The position numbers and the translations under genes were made by a program. A model generated the notes under the pieces. It worked only from the letters and a program-made list of their open reading frames with translations, ran no database searches and was not told the DNA's origin. Shown piece by piece: positions 8,953 to 18,446 of a stretch of 63,140 nt of DNA. Positions within the stretch are counted from its first letter, which is position 1. The number at the start of each line of letters is the position of its first letter. Source of the stretch: Sphingobacteriales bacterium (GTDB lineage: Bacteria; Bacteroidota; Bacteroidia; Sphingobacteriales; Sphingobacteriaceae); the NCBI GenBank assembly GCA_004293485.1, contig RDYW01000041.1:1-63140 (forward strand), given 5' to 3'.

Positions 8953-9060
8953 ATGGTAACCGATTTTTTTTATACTTCTATTATTGCTATTTTACTTGTT
9001 GCTGTTGTTGTTTTTTATTTCAGCCCGGTTGAATTTACCATTGAAGAGGAACGAGATTAA
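8953..9060 (+). CDS. Possible small single-pass membrane protein
   Basis: A 35-residue frame beginning with ATG 8953, just after a near-consensus -7 box (CACATTTG near 8932). It encodes one hydrophobic helix (about residues 9-23, IIAILLVAVVVFYF) and an acidic tail ending EEERD. It overlaps a T-rich hydrophobic frame that would extend the next gene upstream; only one of these can be read as protein. I do not recognise a family. It could be chance coding in a T-rich leader. Confidence 0.3.
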   Translation: MVTDFFYTSIIAILLVAVVVFYFSPVEFTIEEERD

Positions 9061-9142
9061 GCAGCAAGTAAGGCTTTTTAGCATCGGGCTTACCAGCATA
9101 AGCCCTTTAAAATTGAACCCCCAAACTTTAACGTATCAATAT

Positions 9143-9991
9143 ATGCCTAAACGCGAAGTAGATATTGTTGTAATATCCGATGTGCACTTGGGCACTTACG
9201 GTTGCCAAGCCAAAGAACTGTTAAAATACCTTAAAAGTATAAAACCCCAAATGGTAATACTTAATGGCGATATTATTGATATTTGGCAGTTTAGCAAGCG
9301 GTACTTTCCCGAGGCACATACCAAAGTAATACGCCGTATTTTAAAATTTGTTACCGATGGTGTTCCTGTATATTATTTAACAGGTAACCATGATGAAATG
9401 CTGCGAAAATTTGCCGATTTTAATATGGGAGGCTTTCAGTTACTTAATAAACTAATACTTAACTTAGGCGGTAAAAAGGCTTGGTTTTTCCATGGCGATG
9501 TGTTTGATGTTACCATGCAGCACAGTAAATGGCTGGCAAAATTAGGTGCTGTAGGTTACGATACCTTGATACTTATTAACAGTATGGTAAACTGGTTTTT
9601 AAGCAAAATGGGACGAGAAAAATTTTCGTTTTCGCAACGTATAAAAGCCAGCGTTAAAGAAGCTGTAAAATTTATCAACCAATTTGAGCAAACCGCTGCC
9701 GAACTTGCCATTGAAAAAGGATATGCTTACGTAGTATGTGGCCATATTCACCACGCCGAAATCAAAGAAATTAAAACCGATAAAGGAACAGTAACTTACC
9801 TTAATTCGGGCGATTGGGTCGAAAGCCTAAGCTCGCTCGAATACAACAACGGCCAATGGAAAATATACAGGTACAAGCCCGAGCATTACCTGCTTAGCCC
9901 CGAAGACGAAGACCTAAGCGATACCGAAGACCTTAATTTAAAATTGGATGTAAACGAGTTGTTTAAAAAATTTACACAAGAAGTAGCCTAA
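9143..9991 (+). CDS. Metallophosphoesterase, UDP-2,3-diacylglucosamine diphosphatase (LpxH)-like
   Basis: Calcineurin-type phosphoesterase. The metal motifs are visible in order: SDVHLG, NGDIIDIW, TGNHDE, HGDVFD and CGHIHHAE. The closest family I know is the Bacteroidota LpxH-like group, which would cleave UDP-2,3-diacylglucosamine in lipid A synthesis. The frame is open from a TTG at 8984, but that adds 53 residues not typical of the family. I chose ATG 9143 (MPKREVDIVVISDVHLG), giving 282 residues. The C-terminal 35 residues are acidic and probably disordered. Confidence 0.82.
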   Translation: MPKREVDIVVISDVHLGTYGCQAKELLKYLKSIKPQMVILNGDIIDIWQFSKRYFPEAHTKVIRRILKFVTDGVPVYYLTGNHDEMLRKFADFNMGGFQLLNKLILNLGGKKAWFFHGDVFDVTMQHSKWLAKLGAVGYDTLILINSMVNWFLSKMGREKFSFSQRIKASVKEAVKFINQFEQTAAELAIEKGYAYVVCGHIHHAEIKEIKTDKGTVTYLNSGDWVESLSSLEYNNGQWKIYRYKPEHYLLSPEDEDLSDTEDLNLKLDVNELFKKFTQEVA

Positions 9992-10149
9992 GCCTTCATT
10001 TAAAAATCAACTTTTAGTTTTGAAACAAAAAAACATACACAATGCTTCAAAGTGCCACCCACCCAATACGGTTAATTGTTAAAAATTTATGCTTACATTC
10101 GAATTTTTAAAATAATTGGGTTTAATTATTTTAAAGATATCGTTCAGCT

Positions 10150-11130
10150 ATGCCTCATATTCAACTTTTTTCGATAATAAAAAACTACCTAAGCCAAATA
10201 CACTCGGGCGTTACCCAAATTAATTTAGACATAGAACATGGGCAAATTGTAAGTATCATTGGCGAAAGTGGAAGCGGTAAAAGCACCCTACTTAAAGTAA
10301 TTTATGGTACCATTTTGCCACAAAGTGGTGAGGTACATTATAACGGAGTACAAATAATAGGTGCCGATGAAAAACTTATACCCGGGCATAATAAAATGAA
10401 AATGGTAAGCCAAGATTTAACCTTAAACCTTTATGCCAAAGTTTACGATAATATTGCTTGCTTAATAGCCAATACCAACCTCGATGAAAAACGAGAACTA
10501 ACGCTACAAACCATGGATTTTTTGCGTATTAGCCATTTGGCCGATAAGCGAGTAAGCGACCTTAGCGGTGGCGAACAGCAAAGGGTAGCTATTGCCCGAG
10601 CTGTAATAACCGAACCCGAAGTACTACTGCTCGACGAGCCTTTTTCGCAATTAGATGCCATATTAAAAAAACAATTGCGTGAAGATGTAAAACGCTTGGC
10701 ACATTATTTAAATATCACAGTAATTATGGTTTCACACGACCCTATTGATGGCCTATCAATGGCCGATAAAATAGTGGTACTAAAAGAGGGAAAAATTATA
10801 CGCCAAGGTACGCCCAAAGCCATTTATCAAAACCCGCAATACGCTTATGTAGCTAAACTGCTAGGCAAAGCCAACATATTAACCAATAGTAATTTATTGC
10901 CAAATATATCACAAACATACGCCATATATCCGCAACATGTGTTGCTACATAAAGAGCAAAAGGGCTTCGCCGCAAGGGTAAAAAGTACCTCCTTTGCTGG
11001 AAATTTCGAAGAGATAGAAATTATTTATCAAAACCTAAAAATTACCGCTTACGATTACCAAATGTTAAATTTTATGCCCAACGAAAATGTTTGGTTTACC
11101 ATAACCGAACTTATGGAGGTTGAGGATTAA
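10150..11130 (+). CDS. ABC transporter ATP-binding protein, importer (PotA/CysA-like) type
   Basis: A 326-residue nucleotide-binding subunit. Walker A is GESGSGKST (38-46), the signature is LSGGEQQ (138-144), Walker B is VLLLDEP (158-164) and the switch His is in MVSHDP. The region after about residue 235 looks like a small beta-rich TOBE-type regulatory domain, as in polyamine, sulfate or iron import ATPases. No permease or binding protein is adjacent, so the partner must be elsewhere. It converges on the LUD gene with 54 bases between. Confidence 0.85.
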   Translation: MPHIQLFSIIKNYLSQIHSGVTQINLDIEHGQIVSIIGESGSGKSTLLKVIYGTILPQSGEVHYNGVQIIGADEKLIPGHNKMKMVSQDLTLNLYAKVYDNIACLIANTNLDEKRELTLQTMDFLRISHLADKRVSDLSGGEQQRVAIARAVITEPEVLLLDEPFSQLDAILKKQLREDVKRLAHYLNITVIMVSHDPIDGLSMADKIVVLKEGKIIRQGTPKAIYQNPQYAYVAKLLGKANILTNSNLLPNISQTYAIYPQHVLLHKEQKGFAARVKSTSFAGNFEEIEIIYQNLKITAYDYQMLNFMPNENVWFTITELMEVED

Positions 11131-11184
11131 TTAGCAACACATTAATTTTTTTAGGATATGATCATACAATAATGATAAAAATAT

Positions 11185-11826
11185 TTAGCCCACATCATCC
11201 AACAAAAAAACGTACAATTCTTTAGGCCCGTGTGCTCCTAAAACCAATGTTTTTTCGATATCGGCGGTGCGACTAGGGCCAGTTATGGTACATAACATAC
11301 TAGGATTTTGGTTGCTATATTTTTCTTTTAATAGTGTAAAAGCGTCTTTTAAATCTAACACCAATTGCGATGTATAGGCTATAACTACGTGATTGTGTGG
11401 ATATATGCTTAACCTTCGACCGGCAGCGTTGCCGCTACTTACCATTACCGAACCATTACGGGCTATTAATGCTTCGCATAAGGTTATACCTACTTCGGCG
11501 GCTTCAAAATCTTTGTCGCCAGCATAGTATGGGTATTGGTATCTATCCAGTAGTTGTTGTGCTTTGGCTTCCCAGCAATATACTTTACGCCAGTTATTTT
11601 TTTCGGATAGGTGAATTAGGTGTTCTAAAAGATGTATTTCGTCTTCACAAAAAATAAAATTACCATTTACAGCGGTTAATTGCTGGGCAAATTCTACTTC
11701 AAGCATCTCGGTATTTACGGGATATAGAGGTAGGTCTTCTAAAACGGGATAAGGGTTGTCACGTTTTTCTAAAAGTGCTTTTCTAATTTTTTTTAAAATC
11801 TGTTCTTTGGCCGTTGTTTTCTGCAT
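11185..11826 (-). CDS. LUD domain protein (LutC/YkgG-like)
   Basis: A 213-residue protein with the LUD fold, seen from the C-terminal TGPSRTADIEKTLVLGAHGP segment and the central GSVMVSSGN strand. LutC works with LutA and LutB in lactate oxidation, but neither partner is here. The gene instead follows ftsH, an arrangement I remember from other Sphingobacteriia, where such solo LUD proteins have no assigned role. A helical N-terminus (AKEQILKKIRKAL) matches the family. Confidence 0.8.
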   Translation of the reverse strand: MQKTTAKEQILKKIRKALLEKRDNPYPVLEDLPLYPVNTEMLEVEFAQQLTAVNGNFIFCEDEIHLLEHLIHLSEKNNWRKVYCWEAKAQQLLDRYQYPYYAGDKDFEAAEVGITLCEALIARNGSVMVSSGNAAGRRLSIYPHNHVVIAYTSQLVLDLKDAFTLLKEKYSNQNPSMLCTITGPSRTADIEKTLVLGAHGPKELYVFLLDDVG

Positions 11827-12006
11827 TTTTACCAGTTTCTATTTATATACATAGTTTAAAGAAGATTATTGCCCGCAAATAGGTATATAACAGCATGTTG
11901 CCTTGCCTGCCATTTGTTTCGGCATGTAAACAGTAAGGCTTAAAAGGCAAATTTATACTTATAAAATCAGATTTTCTTTTTAATGTTTTATAAATAAAAT
12001 TAAACA

Positions 12007-12040
12007 AAAGCCATCTTAATAATTTAATTAAGATGGCTTT
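12007..12040 (-). terminator. Rho-independent terminator of ftsH
   Basis: AAAGCCATCTTAAT at 12007-12020 pairs perfectly with 12027-12040 around a six-base loop. Read on the minus strand it ends with a T-rich tail directly downstream of the ftsH stop. Confidence 0.85.
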
Positions 12041-12054
12041 AAATGTAAAAATGC

Positions 12055-14094
12055 TTATGCCTCTACCGAAGCAATATGCGATGGATCATCTTTAGATGTT
12101 ATTTGCTCTTCGGGTTCGCCGTATAATCGTTTACCAAAAATAACTTCCAAATCGTCTTTAAACAATACTTCTTTTTCTATCAAAATATCGGCCAGTTGAG
12201 TTAGTTTATCTTTGTTATCTCTTAAAATATCAATAGCCCTTTGGTATTGGCTCTCTATTAAGTTAGATACCTCTTTATCAATTAAAATAGCGGTTTCTTC
12301 GGAGTATGGTTTCGAAAAATTGTATTCATTTTGGCCCGAAGAATCATAATACGTTACGTTACCTAGTTTTTCGTTTAGGCCGTAAATGGTAACCATGGCT
12401 CGGGCTTGTTTGTTTACTTTTTCTAAATCGCTTAATGCACCTGTTGATATGGTATCAAACATTACTTTTTCGGCTGCTCGACCTCCCATGGTGGCACACA
12501 TTTCATCAAGCATTTGGTGTGGCCTTACAATAAGGCGTTCTTCGGGCAAATACCATGCTGCGCCTAGGCTTTGGCCTCGGGGCACTATGGTAACTTTTAT
12601 TAATGGGGCAGCATGCTCGAGCAACCAGCTTACGGTAGCGTGGCCAGCTTCGTGTACGGCAATGGCTCGTTTTTCGCTTGGGGTTACAATTTTGTTCTTT
12701 TTTTCCATACCTCCTACAATTCTATCTACGGCGTCTAAAAAATCTTGTTTTTCTACGGCGGCTCTATCTTTTCGGGCAGCTATTAAGGCCGCTTCGTTAC
12801 ATACGTTGGCAATATCGGCACCCGAAAAGCCTGGCGTTTGCTTAGCTAAAAACTCGGTATCAAGGTCGGCTACTTTTTTTAGCGGTGTAAGGTGTACTTC
12901 AAAAATTTGTTTACGTTCTACCACATCGGGTAAATCAACATATATTTGCCTATCAAAGCGGCCAGCCCTTAGCAAGGCTTTATCTAATACATCGGCTCGG
13001 TTAGTAGCGGCTAATATGATAACGTGAGAGTCGGTACCAAAGCCATCCATTTCTACCAATAATTGGTTAAGGGTATTTTCGCGTTCGTCGTTACCGCCTA
13101 CCATACTGTTTTTTCCTCGGGCTCGGCCTATGGCATCTATCTCATCAATAAATATAATACATGGGGCTTTTTCTTTAGCTACACGAAACAAATCTCGCAC
13201 CCGCGATGCGCCTACCCCTACAAACATTTCAACAAAATCGGACCCCGACATCGAGAAAAAAGGTACTTGTGCTTCGCCCGCTACCGCTTTGGCAAGTAAG
13301 GTTTTACCTGTACCAGGCGAACCTACCAACAAAGCGCCTTTGGGTATTTTACCGCCTAGGTTGGTGTATTTATCGGGGTTTTTAAGAAAATCAACAATTT
13401 CCATTACCTCTTGCTTGGCTTCTTCGAGGCCTGCAACGTCGTTAAAAGTGGTTGATATTTGCGATTCTTTATCGAACAAAGTGGCTTTTGATTTACCTAT
13501 ATTAAATATTTGCCCTGCGCCACCGCCTGCACCACCGCCCATTTTACGCATAATAAACATCCACACCAACACAAAAAGCAATACCGGGAAAATGATAGTC
13601 CAAAACCAACTTGATATAGGGTTACTTTTTGTTTCAAAAGTTATGGCTACTCGTTTATTTTCGGGCATTTCTTTTTGCGCTTCGTTAAGCCTAGCTTGTA
13701 ACGACTCAAAAGTGCCATCCGTAAAGTTAAATTGCGCCGAGTTATTTGTGTTTAAACTGTATTCGTTTTTATTTTGAAATGGCTTGTAAAGTGCTTTAGA
13801 TAAGCTATCTTTTTTTATAAAAATTTCGGCTACCACCAAGTCTTCCATTTTGTAAGCTACTATTTTTTCTACATCGCCTGGTTTTAACATTTCGTTTTCA
13901 AATTTTTGAAACGTAATGGTACGCGATGTATTGGTGTTCATTAAAAACTGTGTGGCTAAAATGGCTACAATAATTATCCCATAAATCCACATAAAATTAA
14001 ACTTAGGGGGCTTGGGTATTATTTTTTTACCTGGTACTTTTTTTATTGTTTTTTGTTTTTCTATTTTGGTTGTTTTTTCTACCATTTGTTTCAT
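12055..14094 (-). CDS. ftsH: ATP-dependent zinc metalloprotease FtsH
   Basis: Inner-membrane AAA+ protease that pulls out and degrades membrane and short-lived cytosolic proteins. The 679-residue protein has a basic cytosolic N-terminus, TM1 about 34-52, a periplasmic domain, TM2 about 162-182 and a glycine-rich linker. Walker A is GSPGTGKT (258-265), Walker B is IIFIDEID (313-320), and the zinc site is HEAGH (481-485). The start could also be M4; neither choice changes the domains. It follows rsfS with 21 bases between, so the two are probably one transcript, ending at the hairpin at 12007-12040. Confidence 0.97.
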   Translation of the reverse strand: MKQMVEKTTKIEKQKTIKKVPGKKIIPKPPKFNFMWIYGIIIVAILATQFLMNTNTSRTITFQKFENEMLKPGDVEKIVAYKMEDLVVAEIFIKKDSLSKALYKPFQNKNEYSLNTNNSAQFNFTDGTFESLQARLNEAQKEMPENKRVAITFETKSNPISSWFWTIIFPVLLFVLVWMFIMRKMGGGAGGGAGQIFNIGKSKATLFDKESQISTTFNDVAGLEEAKQEVMEIVDFLKNPDKYTNLGGKIPKGALLVGSPGTGKTLLAKAVAGEAQVPFFSMSGSDFVEMFVGVGASRVRDLFRVAKEKAPCIIFIDEIDAIGRARGKNSMVGGNDERENTLNQLLVEMDGFGTDSHVIILAATNRADVLDKALLRAGRFDRQIYVDLPDVVERKQIFEVHLTPLKKVADLDTEFLAKQTPGFSGADIANVCNEAALIAARKDRAAVEKQDFLDAVDRIVGGMEKKNKIVTPSEKRAIAVHEAGHATVSWLLEHAAPLIKVTIVPRGQSLGAAWYLPEERLIVRPHQMLDEMCATMGGRAAEKVMFDTISTGALSDLEKVNKQARAMVTIYGLNEKLGNVTYYDSSGQNEYNFSKPYSEETAILIDKEVSNLIESQYQRAIDILRDNKDKLTQLADILIEKEVLFKDDLEVIFGKRLYGEPEEQITSKDDPSHIASVEA

Positions 14095-14115
14095 TTTTTT
14101 GTATTAAACCTAAAT

Positions 14116-14493
14116 TTAGGCACTTAAATAATTTTTAACTTCTGCATCGCCCCATAAATCTTCGATGCCGTAGTATTGGCGTTTTTCGTTTTTAAAAATA
14201 TGTACTACCACGTCGCCATAATCTAACAAAACCCATTCGCCGTGTTGCATGCCTTCTTTACGTATGGCTTCTTGTTTTAGCGCTTTATGTACCTCTTTAT
14301 CTACACTGTTGGCTATGGCTTTTACTTGCGTAGATGATTCGGCATGGCATATTACAAAAAAATCGGCAATAGAACTGTGTATGTTGCGTAAATCTAACCG
14401 AACAATTTCGTTTCCTTTTTTTTCTTGAATACCATATACAATAACTTCGGATAAAGGAATAGATAAGTTTGCTACCTTGTTTTTTAACATCAA
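14116..14493 (-). CDS. rsfS: Ribosome silencing factor RsfS (Iojap/YbeB)
   Basis: A 125-residue protein that binds ribosomal protein L14 and blocks joining of the subunits when nutrients are low. The family signature is clear in SSIADFFVICHAESSTQVKA and in the C-terminal half: GEWVLLDYGDVVVHIF and YYGIEDLWGDAE. It lies just upstream of ftsH and divergent from birA, an order found in related genomes. Confidence 0.95.
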   Translation of the reverse strand: MMLKNKVANLSIPLSEVIVYGIQEKKGNEIVRLDLRNIHSSIADFFVICHAESSTQVKAIANSVDKEVHKALKQEAIRKEGMQHGEWVLLDYGDVVVHIFKNEKRQYYGIEDLWGDAEVKNYLSA

Positions 14494-14540
14494 AAATATT
14501 TAGTTTTGTGGTTACAATTAATTTTTAAAACCAGTACATA

Positions 14541-15308
14541 TTGCAAAGTAACGTTTTTAATACCCGTTTTGTTGGGCATAGTTTCGTAAAATTAGTTAAA
14601 GTTGATTCTACTAACAACTATTTAAAAAACTTATTGTCAAATTTTGAGCCATTGCCACAAGGTACTGTAATAATGGCAGATGAACAATTTGCCGGACGAG
14701 GGCAAAGTAATCATAAATGGCTAAGCCAAAAGGGTAAAAATTTAACTTTTAGTATTTTTTTAATGCCTAATTTTTTGGCTGTGCAACAGCAATTTAAACT
14801 TAACCAAGCCATTACATTAGGTATTACCGATTGCTTGATAAAACTTTTAGGCAACAATTGTAAAATAAAATGGCCGAACGATATTTATTTTAATGCCGAT
14901 AAAATTGGAGGTATTTTGATTGAAAACACGGTTAGAGGCCATAAAATCAGCGAAAGCGTAGTAGGTATAGGTTTAAACGTTAACCAAAAGCAGTTTGATA
15001 GCTCATTAAAAAACGCCAATTCGTTGGCCCATATTTTAGGTGTTGATTTTGATTTGATAGGCCTATTGGGCGATATACTAAAAGCTATAGAAATTCGCTA
15101 CGATATGCTAGAAGCTGGCATGATTTCGGTTTTAGATAAGGACTTTACACAGCGTTTACTCGGGCTTAATACCCTATGTCAATTTAGCAATAGAAATGAA
15201 ATTTTTTGGGCCAGCATTGTGGACGTAAGCGAAACCGGCCTTTTAATTTTAGAAACTGAAACTGGGCAAAAATGGTTTAATGTAAAAGAGGTAATGATGG
15301 TAATTTAA
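14541..15308 (+). CDS. birA: Biotin--[acetyl-CoA-carboxylase] ligase
   Basis: Attaches biotin to the carrier lysine of acetyl-CoA carboxylase. The catalytic loop reads GRGQSNHKW, followed by the core strands NLTFSIFLMP, KWPNDIYFNADKIGGIL and VGIGLNVNQ. At 255 residues it lacks the N-terminal helix-turn-helix of repressor-type BirA, so it is a ligase only. The start is a TTG at 14541; no in-frame ATG lies upstream of the conserved VDSTNNYLK. It is divergent from rsfS across 47 bases. Confidence 0.93.
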   Translation: MQSNVFNTRFVGHSFVKLVKVDSTNNYLKNLLSNFEPLPQGTVIMADEQFAGRGQSNHKWLSQKGKNLTFSIFLMPNFLAVQQQFKLNQAITLGITDCLIKLLGNNCKIKWPNDIYFNADKIGGILIENTVRGHKISESVVGIGLNVNQKQFDSSLKNANSLAHILGVDFDLIGLLGDILKAIEIRYDMLEAGMISVLDKDFTQRLLGLNTLCQFSNRNEIFWASIVDVSETGLLILETETGQKWFNVKEVMMVI

Positions 15309-15388
15309 AAATTAGCTTTTTATGCCTACAATAAAAAATTTTGGCAATAGGGTAAACAAATTAACGGTTATTAGTTGCATCATCGCAA

Positions 15389-15943
15389 TTAAAAGCCTAA
15401 TTCGCCTACATTTTTTAAAAAAGGCAATACCATATCTTTAGCCGATACCAATAACTCGTTATGAGGCAAAACCCAATCAATACCTAAATCGGTATCGGCA
15501 TAATGTAAACCGCCTTCGGCGGCTTTGTTATAATAATTATCGCATTTGTAAGCAAAAACGGCTTCATCACTCAACACTACAAAACCGTGTGCAAAGCCCC
15601 GTGGTACAAAAAACTGTTTGTTGTTTTCGGCACTTAAAATTACGCTGTGGTATTGCCCATACGTGGGCGAATTTTTGCGTAAATCAACGGCTACATCTAA
15701 CACCTCGCCTTGGGTAACCCGTACCAATTTGGCTTGTGCGGCTTCCCCTTTTTGCAAATGTAAACCTCGGCAAACGCCTCGGGTAGAGTACGATTGGTTA
15801 TCTTGCACAAAATTAACTTCGTACCCTAGGGCATTGTTAAATGTTTTTGTGTTGTACGATTCAAAAAAATAACCTCTATCGTCGTTAAATATGCGTGGCG
15901 TTATTTCTATACAACCGGCTAATGGGGTTTGTAAAATGGTCAT
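15389..15943 (-). CDS. rfbC: dTDP-4-dehydrorhamnose 3,5-epimerase
   Basis: Cupin epimerase acting third in dTDP-L-rhamnose synthesis. The protein has 184 residues, normal for RfbC. Visible motifs are NDDRGYFFESY, the catalytic His in CRGLHLQKG, the conserved basic residue after FVPRGFAHGF, and CDNYYNKAAEGG. It follows rfbB by three bases and is almost certainly co-transcribed. The first (rfbA) and last (rfbD) enzymes of the pathway are not in the window. Confidence 0.95.
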   Translation of the reverse strand: MTILQTPLAGCIEITPRIFNDDRGYFFESYNTKTFNNALGYEVNFVQDNQSYSTRGVCRGLHLQKGEAAQAKLVRVTQGEVLDVAVDLRKNSPTYGQYHSVILSAENNKQFFVPRGFAHGFVVLSDEAVFAYKCDNYYNKAAEGGLHYADTDLGIDWVLPHNELLVSAKDMVLPFLKNVGELGF

Positions 15944-15946
15944 ATT

Positions 15947-16999
15947 TTAATGGCTGTATTGTTTATCGTAATAAGTGGCATAAGCACCGCTGGTAACATT
16001 ATTTAACCAAGTTTGGTTGCTTAAAAACCAATCAATAGTAGCCGAAAGGCCTTCCTCAAAAGTTACCGAAGGGCTCCAACCTAGCTCTTTGTTAAGTTTT
16101 GTGGCATCAATAGCGTAGCGAAGGTCGTGGCCGGGGCGGTCTTTTACATAAGTAATTAATTGCTGGCTGGTGCCAGTTTCACGCCCTAATTTTTCATCCA
16201 TTAATTTACAAAGCAGGTGCACCAAATCTATATTTTGCCACTCGTTAAAGCCGCCAATATTGTAGGTATCGCCTATTTTACCTGTATGAAAAATAAGGTC
16301 GATGGCTCGGGCGTGGTCTATCACATACAGCCAATCGCGGGTGTATTTGCCATTGCCATAAACGGGTAAGGCTTTATTATTGATGATGTTATGTATCATC
16401 AGCGGGATTAGTTTTTCGGGGAAATGGTAGGGGCCGTAATTGTTCGAGCAATTAGAAATTACTACTTGCAGGCCATAAGTATCGTGGTACGAGCGCACAA
16501 AATGATCGGACGATGCCTTACTGGCACTGTATGGCGAATGTGGGTCGTAGTTGGTGGTTTCGGTAAAAAAACCTTCGGTACCTAAACTGCCATAAACCTC
16601 ATCGGTAGATACGTGGTAAAAAAGGTGGTTTTGGTAATTGCCTTTCCAGTATTTTTTTGCTGCTTCGAGCAGTATAACTGTACCAATTACGTTGGTGTAA
16701 ACAAAATCTAAAGGGTTGCTTATCGATCTGTCTACGTGTGACTCGGCCGCTAAATGTATTACATCGCTAATTTGGTGTTTTTCGAATACGTGGTTAATTG
16801 CTGAGGCATCGGTAATATCGGCTTTTTCAAAAAAATAATTTGTTGCGCCTTCTATGGGTTTCAGGTTTTCGAGGTTACCTGCATAGGTAAGCGCATCTAA
16901 GTTCACAATTTTATAATTGGGATATTTACTTACCAGCTTACGAACCACCTCGGAGCCTATAAAACCAGCACCGCCGGTAACTAATATTGTTTTCATCAT
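15947..16999 (-). CDS. rfbB: dTDP-glucose 4,6-dehydratase
   Basis: Short-chain dehydrogenase-type enzyme making dTDP-4-keto-6-deoxyglucose. Visible motifs are the Rossmann GGAGFIGS, the catalytic YSASK, the substrate loop HVSTDEVYGSLG, and SNNYGPYHFPEKLIPL. The open frame extends to 17059, but the extra 20 residues are unlike the family and lie over the promoter. The start is therefore one of the tandem ATGs at 16999/16996, giving about 350 residues. The surface polysaccharide locus lies upstream of it on the same strand beyond the Rpn-type gene. Confidence 0.95.
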   Translation of the reverse strand: MMKTILVTGGAGFIGSEVVRKLVSKYPNYKIVNLDALTYAGNLENLKPIEGATNYFFEKADITDASAINHVFEKHQISDVIHLAAESHVDRSISNPLDFVYTNVIGTVILLEAAKKYWKGNYQNHLFYHVSTDEVYGSLGTEGFFTETTNYDPHSPYSASKASSDHFVRSYHDTYGLQVVISNCSNNYGPYHFPEKLIPLMIHNIINNKALPVYGNGKYTRDWLYVIDHARAIDLIFHTGKIGDTYNIGGFNEWQNIDLVHLLCKLMDEKLGRETGTSQQLITYVKDRPGHDLRYAIDATKLNKELGWSPSVTFEEGLSATIDWFLSNQTWLNNVTSGAYATYYDKQYSH

Positions 17000-17002
17000 A
17001 AC

Positions 17003-17034
17003 CAAAATTAGGATTTTATTTTTATTACAACAAA
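17003..17034 (-). promoter_or_regulatory. Promoter of rfbBC (TTTG-N20-TAATTTTG)
   Basis: On the minus strand TTTG (17034-17031) is followed after 20 bases by TAATTTTG (17010-17003), matching both Bacteroidota promoter elements. The expected transcription start falls on or next to the ATG at 16999, so the message would have almost no leader. Confidence 0.55.
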
Positions 17035-17176
17035 ATAGATATAAAAATAGAGGGAACACTTATTTAAAAACGCTTTGTTGCAATCAGAAATGACAAAACA
17101 TTGCGTTTTTATTTTCTGAAATTTTATAACCTAGGTTCGATAATAAAATATTGTTTTATGATTGATTAGGGCGTTT

Positions 17177-17196
17177 CCTGCCTGCCGGCAGGCAGG
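17177..17196. repeat. Perfect 20-base GC-rich palindrome, REP-like
   Basis: CCTGCCTGCCGGCAGGCAGG is its own reverse complement and stands out in an AT-rich gap. It is enclosed by GGGCGTTT and AACGCG, resembling dispersed repeats I remember from Bacteroidota intergenic regions. Only one copy is in the window. Confidence 0.5.
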
Positions 17197-17340
17197 CCGC
17201 TACAATCGTTAACGCGAATAAACTGTTTAACTACTTGTTAAATACAAATTCAAATAAAATTAATAATGAAACCCAGGTTTATAATTATTAACAAAGCAAT
17301 GGTTTACCAGCTTTGTATAAAAATTTTATTTACCAAAATC

Positions 17341-17359
17341 TTAATTTGTAAGTTCAAAT
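17341..17359. repeat. 19-base direct repeat, left copy
   Basis: TTAATTTGTAAGTTCAAAT, identical to 18447-18465. The two copies enclose the Rpn-type nuclease gene and nothing else. Confidence 0.75.
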
Positions 17360-17435
17360 TTATGGGCAATTTTTGAACACCCTCATATCCTTGGCTTTTT
17401 TTGCTAACGAAACCAAATTTTAGTATTTTTACATA

Positions 17436-18257
17436 ATGAAATTTGTGGACATAAAAAACGATGTAGCGTTCCGAAAAATTTTTGGAAACGAAAACAGAAA
17501 AGTAGTGCTTATTTCTTTTCTGAATGCAGTTTTATGCCTTAAAAACAACAACATAATTTCAGATGTTACTATTTTGACACCTTATCAACTACCAGAATTG
17601 AGAGGTGGAAAAGTAACAATAGTAGATGTAAAAGCAAAAGACAGTAGCGGAAAAACGTATATTATAGAAATGCAAATTGCACAAGTGGACGGATTTCATA
17701 AACGAGTGCTTTACTATGCTTCAAAAAGTTATTCATCGCAAATAAACAGAGGAGACGACTACGAAAATTTAATGCCTACTTTTTTCATTGGCATTTTAGA
17801 TTTTGTAGCTACACAAAACAACAATTTTCTTAACCGACATATTATAAAAGATGCTGATACTTCAGAACATTTCATAAAAGACATAGAATTTAACTTTATA
17901 GAACTTCCAAAATTCACTAAAAAAGCAAACGAACTAACTTCAATAATTGACCAATGGGTTTTCTTTATCAAGAACGCTGAAAACTTGGAAGTTGTGCCTG
18001 AAAACATAGCCGACAAAGGATTGAAAGTGGCTTATGAAGAAGCCAACAAACATAATTGGACGCAGCAGGAACTTGAAGCATACGACAAAGTTTTTATAAG
18101 AGAACAAGACGACAAAGGAAGAGTGACTTTTGCTCTTAGAAAAAATAATGAAGAAATAGCAAGAAAACTAATTAAACGAGGACGACCTAATCAAGAAATA
18201 GTAGAAGATACAGGACTAACTATTGAACAAGTAGAGAAATTACGAACCGAAAAATAA
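17436..18257 (+). CDS. Rpn family recombination-promoting nuclease / PD-(D/E)XK transposase-like
   Basis: A 273-residue protein of the family annotated as PDDEXK transposase or Rpn nuclease. The N-terminal FVDIKNDVAFRKIFG is the family signature. The nuclease core shows the acidic residue in VTIVDVKAKD followed by YIIEMQ (the ExQ part), then KRVLYYASKSY. The C-terminus has a helical region resembling a DNA-binding turn (IARKLIKRGRPNQEIVEDTG). It is the only plus-strand gene inside the polysaccharide locus and lies between exact direct repeats, so it is probably a recent arrival. E. coli Rpn proteins are RecA-independent recombination nucleases; whether this one moves itself is unknown. Confidence 0.85.
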   Translation: MKFVDIKNDVAFRKIFGNENRKVVLISFLNAVLCLKNNNIISDVTILTPYQLPELRGGKVTIVDVKAKDSSGKTYIIEMQIAQVDGFHKRVLYYASKSYSSQINRGDDYENLMPTFFIGILDFVATQNNNFLNRHIIKDADTSEHFIKDIEFNFIELPKFTKKANELTSIIDQWVFFIKNAENLEVVPENIADKGLKVAYEEANKHNWTQQELEAYDKVFIREQDDKGRVTFALRKNNEEIARKLIKRGRPNQEIVEDTGLTIEQVEKLRTEK

Positions 18258-18446
18258 AACCGCCCACAACAGCTAAGGGTTCATTGGGCTTGCAAAGCCA
18301 ATAATAAAACCTATGTTGAACAAAAACCGGGTACACTCTCATCTTATTGGGATATGCTGCAAATTTTGGCACCTCTGTGCATGCATGGTTGATAATCTTG
18401 CTTAAACCTAAATCTTCGGCCGTCTTTTTTTTGTTGTCATTTTTTT

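Larger units (their letters stand above)
17035..17435. other. Intergenic region upstream of the Rpn-type gene
   Basis: This 400-base gap holds a 20-base palindrome (17177-17196) and one copy of a 19-base direct repeat (17341-17359). I see no gene in it. The stretch around 17167-17215 reads like a worn copy of the GGGCGTT...AACGCG repeats common between Bacteroidota genes. Confidence 0.45.

Noticed and set aside
12386..13777. Long plus-strand frames (213 and 215 codons) opposite ftsH
   Set aside because: They mirror the well-conserved ftsH frame, have low-complexity Ser/Ala-rich translations and no promoter or recognisable motif.
17000..17059. 20-residue extension of RfbB
   Set aside because: It overlaps a consensus promoter and precedes the normal MKTILVTGGAGFIG start.
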